This document shows positions 1 through 7,307 of a stretch of 64,000 nucleotides of DNA, piece by piece. Source of the DNA: Paenibacillus pabuli NBRC 13638 (GTDB lineage: Bacteria > Bacillota > Bacilli > Paenibacillales > Paenibacillaceae); NCBI RefSeq assembly GCF_001514495.1, contig NZ_BCNM01000009.1:186001-250000 (forward strand), in the 5' to 3' direction. Each line of letters opens with the position of its first letter. Within the stretch, counting starts at the first letter, position 1. The position numbers and the translations under genes are program-made. Below the pieces are notes generated by a model. The model had not been told where the DNA came from and did not search any database. It worked only from the letters and a program-made list of their open reading frames with translations.

Positions 1-1
1 T

Positions 2-109
2 ACCGACGGACCTTTGAATAAGCGGGGATTAACGATCTTCGGCAAAAATTTCGGTAACTACGGACAGAATCTGCTTGCCCGTGTACTTTATAATGTGCAA
101 GAGGAATAG
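2..109 (+). CDS. C-terminal fragment of an unidentified protein
   Basis: An open frame enters from the left edge and ends at TAG 107-109, giving the last 35 residues of a protein whose start lies outside the window. The tail contains FGKNFGNYGQNLL and ends in YNVQEE. I do not recognise the family, and no domain can be assigned from this stretch. It is convergent with the SRPBCC gene and is followed by a hairpin shared by both. The frame could be spurious, but its composition looks coding. Confidence 0.5.
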   Translation, partial: TDGPLNKRGLTIFGKNFGNYGQNLLARVLYNVQEE

Positions 110-151
110 TTTACGAATAAATCGCGATTACACCTAAAAGAGTCAACAAAC

Positions 152-179
152 AGCCGCCCGTTAAAAACGGACGGCTGTG
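152..179. terminator. Hairpin terminator between convergent genes
   Basis: The inverted repeat AGCCGCCCGT / ACGGACGGCT (about 153-162 and 168-177) has one mismatch, which becomes a G-U pair on the minus strand. It lies just after the SRPBCC gene stop. The T-tract is weak on both sides, so termination efficiency is uncertain. Confidence 0.55.
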
Positions 180-190
180 AGCATTTTCTG

Positions 191-706
191 TTACTTCACT
201 TCGTTCAGACGTTCCGCCAGACGATCCCAGGTTTCTGTAATTCCCTGCAACATCCCCATATCCATGACGGTCTGCAATGCCTCTGCGGATACATACTCAG
301 ATCGATTAACGATCTTTGTCTTGTCTCCAAGATCAATGAATAGCATGGTCACTTCGGTTGTCGGCAGGTTCTCATCTGTATTACCTTCCGCATCCGAGAA
401 GTAATCGGTATAAACAATCCGTTCCGGCTCAACAATTTCCTTATAGACACCTTTTCCCCAAGATTCCATACCGTAAAAATCTCCCTGGTTCTTATCCTCG
501 CATTTCATGCAGTAATGCCAAACACCGCCTGGTCGAAAATCCACGTTACAGACAGGTATGGTCCAACCTCTCGGTCCCCACCAGCGCTGAAGATGTTCCG
601 ATTCCTTGAACATGCTGAACACAAGCTCACGAGGTGCGTCAAATACTCGCTCAAGTACAAGTACCTTTTCATTTTCCACACTCGACACCATTTCGTTGCT
701 TAACAT
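191..706 (-). CDS. SRPBCC (AHSA1-type) domain protein
   Basis: The protein has about 171 residues and is a single START/SRPBCC domain of the activator-of-Hsp90-ATPase-1-like group. Typical features are an N-terminal RVFDAPRELVFSMF segment, the RWWGPRGW signature and a C-terminal helix ending WDRLAERLNE. These are small cytosolic proteins with a hydrophobic cavity whose ligand is usually unknown. The start is the ATG at 706, because AAGGAGG sits 7 nt upstream; the ATG at 712 is too close to that site. It follows an ArsR-type regulator by about 30 nt, the usual ArsR-SRPBCC pair, and is probably co-transcribed and repressed by it. Confidence 0.85.
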   Translation of the reverse strand: MLSNEMVSSVENEKVLVLERVFDAPRELVFSMFKESEHLQRWWGPRGWTIPVCNVDFRPGGVWHYCMKCEDKNQGDFYGMESWGKGVYKEIVEPERIVYTDYFSDAEGNTDENLPTTEVTMLFIDLGDKTKIVNRSEYVSAEALQTVMDMGMLQGITETWDRLAERLNEVK

Positions 707-735
707 TGTCATTCCTCCTTATGAGTTAGCGATAC

Positions 736-1083
736 CTAGGGTTTGTCTTTCTTACTTTGCAGTTCACGCAAATAATGATCCAGATTGTCAAAACGGTCTT
801 CCATGACGTTCCGAAACGACTGCACCCAATCATCCAACGTTTGAAAAGGTTCTGGACGGAGCTTGTAGATCCTGCGATTGGCCTCGGCCCTTACCTCCAA
901 AATGCCATGATCACTGAGCACTTTCAAATGCTTCGAAGCTTGAGGCTGACGTAATCCCAGCTGTTCAGCAATTTCCCCCACAGTAAGAGGACCATCACGT
1001 AATAATTCGACGATATGCATACGATTCGGTTCAGCCAAAGCGCCCAGCAAGCCCATATCCATACCTGGATTGTGTCCTGACAT
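736..1083 (-). CDS. ArsR-family winged-helix regulator
   Basis: This is a 115-residue metalloregulator-fold repressor. The winged helix is clear: LLGALAEPNRMHIVELL, then helix-turn-helix LTVGEIAEQLGLRQPQASKHLKVL and a wing GILEVRAEANRRIYKL. No clustered cysteines of the classical metal site are present, so it probably belongs to the non-metal subgroup linked to SRPBCC partners. The ATG at 1083 is preferred because GGGG lies 8 nt upstream; a GTG at 1092 is the alternative. It is the first gene of an operon with the SRPBCC gene. Upstream is a perfect inverted repeat (1170-1207) that could serve as its operator. Confidence 0.88.
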   Translation of the reverse strand: MSGHNPGMDMGLLGALAEPNRMHIVELLRDGPLTVGEIAEQLGLRQPQASKHLKVLSDHGILEVRAEANRRIYKLRPEPFQTLDDWVQSFRNVMEDRFDNLDHYLRELQSKKDKP

Positions 1084-1169
1084 GCTGTTCACCCCATTCA
1101 GTTATAGGTATAGGTAGAATCTCATCTCCTTCACCAAAATGTTCATCTTCCTGATATACGAAGTATACC

Positions 1170-1207
1170 CCATAAAGAATATTCCTGTAAAGGAATATTC
1201 TTTATGG
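1170..1207. repeat. Perfect 17-bp inverted repeat, 4-nt loop
   Basis: The arms 1170-1186 (CCATAAAGAATATTCCT) and 1191-1207 are exact reverse complements around GTAA. Each arm contains the self-palindrome GAATATTC (1177-1184 and 1193-1200). It sits between the divergent ArsR and oxidoreductase genes and is AT-rich, without a T-tract, so an operator is more likely than a terminator. Confidence 0.75.
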
Positions 1208-1258
1208 ACCTATCTTTATTGAATAATCACGAATAAACCTTATTGAAGGTCAAAAGTG

Positions 1259-1325
1259 CTTACCATAAGGTAAGTACCTGTACTAAAAGTGCATACTTAC
1301 ATCACTGCAATACACCCGTTATACT
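1259..1325 (+). promoter_or_regulatory. Sigma-A-like promoter with overlapping operator repeats
   Basis: A -35-like TTACAT (1297-1302) and a -10-like TATACT (1320-1325) are 17 bp apart, upstream of the oxidoreductase start at 1362. Overlapping the -35 is the inverted repeat GTAAGTA (1270-1276) / TACTTAC (1294-1300). A second one, CTTACC / GGTAAG (1259-1264 and 1269-1274), overlaps its left arm. Such dyads at a -35 suit repression by a HxlR- or MarR-type regulator; which one is inference. Confidence 0.6.
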
Positions 1326-1361
1326 CAAGAAATATTAAAGTTTAGGAAGGAAGAATCCATT

Positions 1362-1889
1362 TTGAAAACACTAGTTATCGTAGCACATCCCAACATAAAA
1401 ACATCGGTCATCAACAAAAGGTGGATAGAGGAACTCCGACAATATCCGGATAAATATACGATACATGAACTTTATAATGTCTATCCCGACGGGCATATTG
1501 ATGTGCAACAAGAACAGCAGCTCATTGAAGCTCATGACCATCTTGTCCTGCAATTTCCGATTTATTGGTTCAGCAGCCCACCTCTTCTTAAACAATGGCT
1601 GGATGAAGTTTTTACTTATGGCTGGGCATATGGCTCCAAGGGTGACAAATTGCAGCAGCGCAAAGCCGCCTTGGCTGTATCTGTCGGAATCAAAGAAGAA
1701 GATTACCATGAAGACGGAGCATACCGTTATACCCTTGGACAATTATTATCCCCTTTTGAGACGACCTTTCTTTACTGCAATGCGGATTACCGATCATTTT
1801 TTGCCTTCTATGGAGCAGAACACGAGCCCGCGGAAAGTGAATTGATAAAAAGCACACAAGGTTATTTGAATTTTATTGACAATCTGTAA
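1362..1889 (+). CDS. NAD(P)H oxidoreductase, flavodoxin-like fold
   Basis: The 175-residue protein is a KefF/YwrO-type quinone reductase of the flavodoxin_2 group. It opens with the FMN-phosphate loop KTLVIVAHPNIKTSVINKRW, and has the QFPIYWFSSPPLLKQWLDEV segment typical of the family and the W-YG-GD block around residue 90. The expected reaction is two-electron reduction of quinones or electrophiles using NAD(P)H and bound flavin. The start is TTG at 1362, with AGGAAGG about 11 nt upstream. Operator-like dyads over its promoter suggest redox- or electrophile-inducible control. The WYL regulator 49 nt downstream may be in the same transcript. Confidence 0.85.
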   Translation: MKTLVIVAHPNIKTSVINKRWIEELRQYPDKYTIHELYNVYPDGHIDVQQEQQLIEAHDHLVLQFPIYWFSSPPLLKQWLDEVFTYGWAYGSKGDKLQQRKAALAVSVGIKEEDYHEDGAYRYTLGQLLSPFETTFLYCNADYRSFFAFYGAEHEPAESELIKSTQGYLNFIDNL

Positions 1890-1937
1890 TAATAATCACC
1901 AGTGTTACGAAATGGAATAACAGGTGGGGATTATATT

Positions 1938-2855
1938 ATGAAGTTGGAGCGATTGATCTCAATCATCTACAAGCTGCTTAATCATGAAGTGTTGTCTGCC
2001 TCCAAGCTGGCCGAAGAGTTTCAAGTTTCCCAAAGGACCATCTATCGGGATATCGATGCGATCTGTGCTGCCGGCTTCCCGGTTATATCGTTTCAAGGAC
2101 ATAAGGGCGGATATGGCATGATGGACGGATACAAAATGGATAAAAGCTTGCTCGGTTCGTACGATGTCGATTCCCTGATCACCGTGCTTAGCAGTCTCTC
2201 CACTGTGTTTGAAGACGCCCGTGCCCAAGGGACGATTGAGCGACTGAAAACGGTTGGATCGCAGCAGCAAACGTCAAGTCTGGAGGTAGATCTTGAAACT
2301 CATCGAACGGCGCCGGATGCACTTCGTGATTTACGCTCTGCTATTACTGAACGTAAAGTCATCACTTTTGATTACATTAATACAAGAAATGAACGTACAA
2401 CCCGAGATATGGAACCGGTGAGACTACATTTTAAATATCGAAATTGGTACGTTTATGGATTTTGCCGCATACGAAAGGATTATCGGGAGTTTCGACTATC
2501 CCGGATGATGAATGTGTCCCTTACGGAGGAATCCTTTCAGCCACATCTGTATGTGCCGAAAGAAGCCGCTCTGTCAAACAGGGAATGGAAAAATGAAGTG
2601 CGTGATGTGGTGTTTCGGGTGAAGCCGGAGGCGTTAGCAGAGGCGATGGATCATTTTCATCAAGCGGATAAACAATTTCATGACGATGGAAGTATGACGA
2701 TGCGCATCCCGGTTGATCAACCGCTGGAAGCGAGATGGCTTTGTTCTTTTCTACTCAGTTTGGGTAGTGGAGTCGAAGTTCTTGAACCTCTTGAACTGCG
2801 AGGAATCGTACAAAAACAACTTCGAAACGCGCTCCAGCTTTATGAGGAAGTATGA
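1938..2855 (+). CDS. WYL-domain transcriptional regulator (YafY type)
   Basis: A 305-residue regulator with an N-terminal HTH_11 winged helix (LERLISIIYKLLNHEVLSAS..LAEEFQVSQRTIYRDIDAI), a central WYL domain (about residues 130-200, with ITFDYIN and NWYVYGFC) and a C-terminal WCX-type extension. WYL domains bind small ligands or nucleic acid. The ATG at 1938 is chosen because GGTGGGG lies about 8 nt upstream. The target is unknown; the oxidoreductase just upstream or DinB downstream are candidates. The stop codon lies inside the left arm of the terminator. Confidence 0.85.
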   Translation: MKLERLISIIYKLLNHEVLSASKLAEEFQVSQRTIYRDIDAICAAGFPVISFQGHKGGYGMMDGYKMDKSLLGSYDVDSLITVLSSLSTVFEDARAQGTIERLKTVGSQQQTSSLEVDLETHRTAPDALRDLRSAITERKVITFDYINTRNERTTRDMEPVRLHFKYRNWYVYGFCRIRKDYREFRLSRMMNVSLTEESFQPHLYVPKEAALSNREWKNEVRDVVFRVKPEALAEAMDHFHQADKQFHDDGSMTMRIPVDQPLEARWLCSFLLSLGSGVEVLEPLELRGIVQKQLRNALQLYEEV

Positions 2856-2882
2856 CAGTCTGTTGTCATACTTCTTTTTTTA
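2847..2882 (+). terminator. Rho-independent terminator
   Basis: An 11-bp perfect stem GAAGTATGACA / TGTCATACTTC (2847-2857, 2864-2874) is followed by seven or more T. The stop codon of the WYL gene (2853-2855) is inside the stem. Confidence 0.9.
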
Positions 2883-2935
2883 TAATCATTTTATAAACAA
2901 TCCAATCCACAACCAATCCAAAGGAGACGATACAA

Positions 2936-3445
2936 ATGAACCATCCAGAACAAATGTATAACTACCACACATGGGCTAACCAAACGATCTTGGGAAGAAT
3001 CAAGGAACTGCCTTCCTCTGTGCTAAGTCAGGAAGTCAACAGCTCTTTCCCGACGCTCGCTCATGCGCTTAACCACATCTATGTGGTGGATAAGATGTGG
3101 TATCTGGTTTTGACAGGGACAGACATGCGAGAAGCGCTGCAAGCATGTATGCCATTAAATGAGAACATTCTGGATTCAGTGGATGAATACATCCAGCTGT
3201 TCGCCCAGTTAACGGATCAATACAGAGACTGGCTCCAAAACCAAGATAATCTCGAACAAACGGTTCTGCTTGACAATCCCTTTGCCGAAATCCGCCAAAC
3301 CCGTCTATCCGAAATGGTGCTGCACGTAGTGAATCACGGCAGCTATCACAGAGGCAATATATCTACTATGCTGCGTCAATTAGGCCACGCATCCATCATG
3401 AACGATTATGCCCTGTTCTGGTACCAGGAGCCCGCTAAAATATAG
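2936..3445 (+). CDS. DinB family protein
   Basis: A 169-residue four-helix-bundle protein of the DinB/YfiT superfamily. The three metal-ligand histidines are recognisable: one in LNHIYVVDKMW near residue 47 and two in the C-terminal HVVNHGSYHRGNI motif. Members are metal-dependent, often thiol-transferase-related, and in bacilli some are DNA-damage inducible. The start ATG has AAAGGAGACG upstream. It has its own transcription unit start after the WYL terminator, and the YdeI-like gene follows 22 nt later, probably in the same mRNA. Confidence 0.88.
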   Translation: MNHPEQMYNYHTWANQTILGRIKELPSSVLSQEVNSSFPTLAHALNHIYVVDKMWYLVLTGTDMREALQACMPLNENILDSVDEYIQLFAQLTDQYRDWLQNQDNLEQTVLLDNPFAEIRQTRLSEMVLHVVNHGSYHRGNISTMLRQLGHASIMNDYALFWYQEPAKI

Positions 3446-3467
3446 AGAAAAAAAGGATGGTACTTCA

Positions 3468-4040
3468 TTGAAGGAAAATGAACATTTAATTACCGCCAAT
3501 TCAAGGGAAGATCTAAGAATCTGGTTGCAGCAGCATGGAAAGACTCAGACATCCTGCTGGGTTGTCGTTAGCATGAAGCCTACCCCCGATACGCTGTTGT
3601 ATTTGGACGCGGTCGAAGAATGCCTGTGCTTTGGGTGGATTGATGGGGTCAAGAAAAAAATATCCGCAAATCAGCTTGCTCAGCGATTGTCCCCCCGAAG
3701 TAAACGAAGTTCATGGACTGAATTGAATAAAGAACGTGTCCGCCGTCTAGAAACGTTGGGATTAATGAGCGACGAAGGAAGAAAGGTCCTTCCTGACATG
3801 GATCACGATGCCTTTAAAATAGATCAGGTTATCGAGCAAAGGCTAAACGAGGAAAAGGAGGTTTATGCAAATTTCTTGGCATTTCCAGCTCTTTATCAAA
3901 GAGTTCGAATCGACACGATCCAAAGCGTTAAAAACCAGCCGGAATTGTTCAATAGCAGATTGGACAAATTCATAACAAACACGAAAGAAAACAAAATGTA
4001 TGGGCAATGGCAAGACCACGGACGTCTTTTGGATTATTGA
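3468..4040 (+). CDS. YdeI/OmpD-associated family protein
   Basis: A 190-residue protein of the YdeI family (COG4430, 'bacteriocin-protection' relatives). Family hallmarks are CWVVVSMKPTP, the strongly conserved YLDAVEECLCFGWIDGVKKK block, the QRLSPRSKRSSWTELNKERVRRL segment and a C-terminal helix. Biochemical function is not established in this family. The start is TTG at 3468: AAAAGGATGG is about 8 nt upstream, and earlier in-frame codons overlap the DinB gene. It probably forms a two-gene unit with dinB, ended by the shared terminator at 4105-4140. Confidence 0.8.
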   Translation: MKENEHLITANSREDLRIWLQQHGKTQTSCWVVVSMKPTPDTLLYLDAVEECLCFGWIDGVKKKISANQLAQRLSPRSKRSSWTELNKERVRRLETLGLMSDEGRKVLPDMDHDAFKIDQVIEQRLNEEKEVYANFLAFPALYQRVRIDTIQSVKNQPELFNSRLDKFITNTKENKMYGQWQDHGRLLDY

Positions 4041-4104
4041 ACGGCATTATAACCACTGAATGGAATCGTGATACAGCAGGATAAACTTTGTCATTGCAGC
4101 GCAA

Positions 4105-4140
4105 AACAGGACCTCCCCAATCGGGAGATCCTGTTTGTTT
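4105..4140. terminator. Bidirectional terminator
   Basis: Stem AACAGGACCTCCC / GGGAGATCCTGTT (4105-4117, 4123-4135) has one wobble position, with T-rich sequence on the + side and A-rich sequence on the other. It separates the YdeI gene from the convergent HxlR gene. Confidence 0.8.
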
Positions 4141-4166
4141 GTAATCGGCCTCACTTCACTTTCGTT

Positions 4167-4517
4167 TTACATCTCTGGAGCAGACACCATATTGGCTTCT
4201 CCCCAGTCACACATCATGTTTAACAGCGGCATCAATGAATGTCCCCGTTCCGATAATGAATATTCAACTTTGGGCGGAATTTGGGGATATTCTTTGCGTA
4301 GAATCAGATCATCTTCCTCCAACTCCTTAAGCAGGACGCTCAATGTTTTGAAAGAGATGGTACCGATACTTCGCTTCAGTTCATTATGTCGCATCACCTT
4401 GTTTTCAGACAGCCAATACAGAATAACCATTTTATATTTACCATTGACCAGGGATAACGTATATCCAAAGCCGGTATCTTTTAGGGCTACGCCAGTTGGA
4501 ACACAGGTTTCTCTCAC
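4167..4517 (-). CDS. HxlR-family transcriptional regulator
   Basis: A roughly 116-residue winged-helix regulator of the HxlR/YodB/YybR type. It has an N-terminal Cys (RETCVPTG), VNGKYKMVILYWLSENKVMRHNELKRSIG, the recognition segment ISFKTLSVLLKELEEDDLI and the wing KVEYSLSERG. In B. subtilis, relatives with this N-terminal cysteine sense diamide or quinones by thiol chemistry. GTG at 4517 is preferred since AAGGAGG is 7 nt away; ATG at 4523 is only one base from that site. Its target may be the oxidoreductase at 1362, whose promoter carries suitable dyads, but that is inference. Confidence 0.87.
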   Translation of the reverse strand: MRETCVPTGVALKDTGFGYTLSLVNGKYKMVILYWLSENKVMRHNELKRSIGTISFKTLSVLLKELEEDDLILRKEYPQIPPKVEYSLSERGHSLMPLLNMMCDWGEANMVSAPEM

Positions 4518-4559
4518 AGTCATCCCTCCTTTTTACGTTTATCTTATCACAGGGGAATG

Positions 4560-5423
4560 TTATAGGGACTGCCTGTACGTTTTGGGAGACATGCCATACG
4601 CCTTTGTGAACTGGCGGGTAAAATAATTGCTGTCATTAAACCCGCATTCATAAGAAATTTCCGTAATGGACAGATTCCCGTGTTTTAACAGATAACATGC
4701 TTTTTCCAGACGCAGCTTCTGTAAATAGGAAATGGGTGTCATCTGATAGTAGGATCGAAAGATCCGATTCAGGTGCCTTACAGAAATATCCGACTTTCCT
4801 GCGATCTCTTCCATGGTCAGGGGTTCCAGATAATGATCCTCGATATAGGAAATGGCATTGGCCAGGTGCATCAGACTAGTGCCCTCGATCCCCTTCTCCT
4901 GTGTATCATAGTGCCTCGACAGATAAACAACCATCTCCGTAAAACGGGAGATCAGCATCGTCTGATATCCTTGCTGCTTGCTTTTATACTCCTCAATCAT
5001 GACAGAAATCAGTGATTCCACATACTCCAAATTGGGAATAGCCAAGGCCATTTTACTCGGATAGGAGTGTATATTACGATAAAACGGCTCCAAAACAAAC
5101 AATGCCTGAAATCCTTTGGATTTCCTCAGATCTGGTCCGGCGGAAGCGAGCATTTCGGGTCTAAACATAATGTTGCAGATCTGAAAATGAGTCGGATCTT
5201 TATATGCATGCGACGTGTCCCCATTGATCACGAATACATTTCCCTTCTTGATAAATGATTCCTCAGTGTTGACGATATGTGTGGCATTCCCATTCAGTAC
5301 GATCACGAGTTCAGAAAAATCAACATGCCTATGAAGTTCCATGTCTTCGTCGTGTCCGCCATATTGAATGAAAAATGGAAATTCCTGGTCTGATGTAAAC
5401 CATCTCAAATATGCATTACTCAA
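4560..5423 (-). CDS. AraC-family regulator with cupin sensor domain
   Basis: A 287-residue regulator. Residues about 15-130 form an AraC-type cupin (HRHVDFSELVIVLNG, then KGNVFVINGDTSHAY), the putative sugar pocket. The last 100 residues carry two helix-turn-helices (LTMEEIAGKSDISVRHLNRIF and ITEISYECGFNDSNYFTRQF) ending AYGMSPKTYR. The start is TTG at 5423: GGAGG is 7 nt upstream, whereas the ATG at 5444 has no ribosome site. It is divergent from the binding-protein/GH43 operon and is the likely activator of that operon in response to a xylan- or arabinan-derived sugar. Confidence 0.88.
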   Translation of the reverse strand: MSNAYLRWFTSDQEFPFFIQYGGHDEDMELHRHVDFSELVIVLNGNATHIVNTEESFIKKGNVFVINGDTSHAYKDPTHFQICNIMFRPEMLASAGPDLRKSKGFQALFVLEPFYRNIHSYPSKMALAIPNLEYVESLISVMIEEYKSKQQGYQTMLISRFTEMVVYLSRHYDTQEKGIEGTSLMHLANAISYIEDHYLEPLTMEEIAGKSDISVRHLNRIFRSYYQMTPISYLQKLRLEKACYLLKHGNLSITEISYECGFNDSNYFTRQFTKAYGMSPKTYRQSL

Positions 5424-5563
5424 AAGATCCCCCTCCACGAACATTGTTGGGTTGAATGTCTATATCATGCTATTACAGGACCGAAAAATCAAGGTTTACC
5501 GATCATTGAATCAATATAATTCCTCATGTAGTGATGCAAATACAGCTCAGTTTAAGGGCATAT

Positions 5564-5579
5564 TTGTAAACGCATTCAA
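5564..5579 (+). promoter_or_regulatory. cre site (CcpA catabolite control)
   Basis: TTGTAAACGCATTCAA matches the consensus WTGNNARCGNWWWCAW at every defined position. It lies 30 bp before the start of the sugar-binding-protein gene, a position suited to CcpA roadblock repression of that gene and the downstream GH43. Confidence 0.75.
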
Positions 5580-5609
5580 GACAATAGCAGATAACATTAG
5601 GGGGTTAAT

Positions 5610-7298
5610 ATGGTTTATTCGATGAGAAAGATTGCAAAATGCTCTGTCGCACTTACACTCTCCTTAGGCTTATTGGCAGGATGCAGTAGTGGTAATGAAA
5701 GCTTGGACGGCAATGAAGGAAATGCCAATGACACTTCACCGATGACGTTGACTTTCTTCGGAGCAGATTCCAACGCGAACTGGAATAAGATGCAGGATGA
5801 TGTCGGCAAGGAGATTACCAAGAAGACCGGCATTACACTGGATGCCGAATTTGCCGTGTCGGACCCTGCCCAGAGACTGGCATTGATCGCGGCAAGCGGC
5901 GATTACCCTGATCTGATCAGTCCAAAAGGAGATTTGGACAAATTGGTTGATGCGGGTGCAATGCTGGACCTTACCGATCTAATCGAACAACATGCCCCAA
6001 ACATCAAGAAACTGTTCGGTGACCAGATCAAGCGTTTGCGCTACAGCAACGATGACCCGTCCATCTATGTCATTCCTACCTACTCGGCCATCGATGGAGT
6101 CAACTTCGTGGCAGGTGCAGGTTTCGAACTGCAGCATTGGGCTGTGAAAGAGGCGGGATACCCTCAGATCAAGACATTGCAGGATTATGAGAATGTCATT
6201 CGATCCTACCTGGATCAGCATCCTACCGATGAAAATGGCAATAAAAATATTGGCTTGTCCCTGAATGCCGATGATTGGCATATCCAAATTACCGTGACAA
6301 ACCCTGCTGCCGAGACTACGGGCAAATCAGGCGATGGTGAATACTACATCGATCCGGATACGCATGAAGCAACTTACCATTTCCGCACTGAGGGTGAGAA
6401 AGAGTATTTTCAGTGGCTTAACCATATGTATAATACCGGATTGCTTGATCAGGAATCATTTGTTCAGAAAAACGACCAATATCTGGCCAAAGTCGCATCA
6501 GGTCGCGTAATCGGTCTGATTGATGCCGACTGGGGTTACTCCGATGGGGAAAAAGCACTGAAGTCATCAGGAAAAAATGATCAAACCTATGGACATTATT
6601 CTGTCATGCTGTCTGATCAGTACAAGGATAATCGCTACCAGTCCACAGGTTTCATGGCTGGCTGGGGAGTTGGAATAACCGAAAATGCTGAAGATCCGGT
6701 TCGAGCCATTAAATTTCTGGATTTCCTCGCTTCCGAGGAAGGTCAGATCCTTAACTATTGGGGTGTAGAGGGCAAGCAATATACCATGGAGGACGGCAAG
6801 CGGGTTGTGCCTGCGGATGTGCAGCAGCGTATAATCAATGACAATATTGCCTTTACCAGAGAATCCGGCGTAGGCCTTTACACCAATATCGGTGGTCATT
6901 ACGGGGATGGCGTCAAGGACTCGACGGGCAATTATTATACCAAGAACTTCCCTGAGCAGATCATTGAGAATTATACGGATGCAGAGAAAGAAACCCTTAA
7001 AGCTTATGATGCTACGACCTGGATGGATCTGTTTCCAAATGAGAAGGACTTCCCTGTAAAACCATGGGGAGCGGTATGGAACCTCTCTGTGCCAAGTGAT
7101 GATGAAATCAACATCATAGCTAACAAGGTGAAGGATATTACATGGAAGCAGATTCCGCAGGCTGTCATGGCGAAACCGGAACAATTCGATGCCATCTGGA
7201 ATGACTATCAGCAGAAGCTCATTGATGCAGGGGTCGAAAAAATGGAACAAGGATTCACCAAATACGTCCAGGATCGCGTTAAACTCTGGAATGAATAG
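5610..7298 (+). CDS. Extracellular sugar-binding lipoprotein (LplA-like)
   Basis: A 562-residue solute-binding protein of ABC importers, family 1. A lipoprotein signal ends in the lipobox LLAGC, with Cys25 as the lipid anchor. It is followed by a Gly/Asn/Ser linker and the binding fold (MTLTFFGADSNANWNKM.., DYPDLISPKGDLDKLVDAGAMLDLTDLIE). The size fits the large LplA/YtcQ subgroup that captures oligosaccharides. GGGGG lies 5 nt before the ATG. No permease gene is adjacent, so it must work with permeases encoded elsewhere or act as a sensor. It forms an operon with the GH43 9 nt downstream, probably activated by the divergent AraC protein and repressed through the cre site. Confidence 0.88.
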   Translation: MVYSMRKIAKCSVALTLSLGLLAGCSSGNESLDGNEGNANDTSPMTLTFFGADSNANWNKMQDDVGKEITKKTGITLDAEFAVSDPAQRLALIAASGDYPDLISPKGDLDKLVDAGAMLDLTDLIEQHAPNIKKLFGDQIKRLRYSNDDPSIYVIPTYSAIDGVNFVAGAGFELQHWAVKEAGYPQIKTLQDYENVIRSYLDQHPTDENGNKNIGLSLNADDWHIQITVTNPAAETTGKSGDGEYYIDPDTHEATYHFRTEGEKEYFQWLNHMYNTGLLDQESFVQKNDQYLAKVASGRVIGLIDADWGYSDGEKALKSSGKNDQTYGHYSVMLSDQYKDNRYQSTGFMAGWGVGITENAEDPVRAIKFLDFLASEEGQILNYWGVEGKQYTMEDGKRVVPADVQQRIINDNIAFTRESGVGLYTNIGGHYGDGVKDSTGNYYTKNFPEQIIENYTDAEKETLKAYDATTWMDLFPNEKDFPVKPWGAVWNLSVPSDDEINIIANKVKDITWKQIPQAVMAKPEQFDAIWNDYQQKLIDAGVEKMEQGFTKYVQDRVKLWNE

Positions 7299-7307
7299 GA
7301 GCACAGC

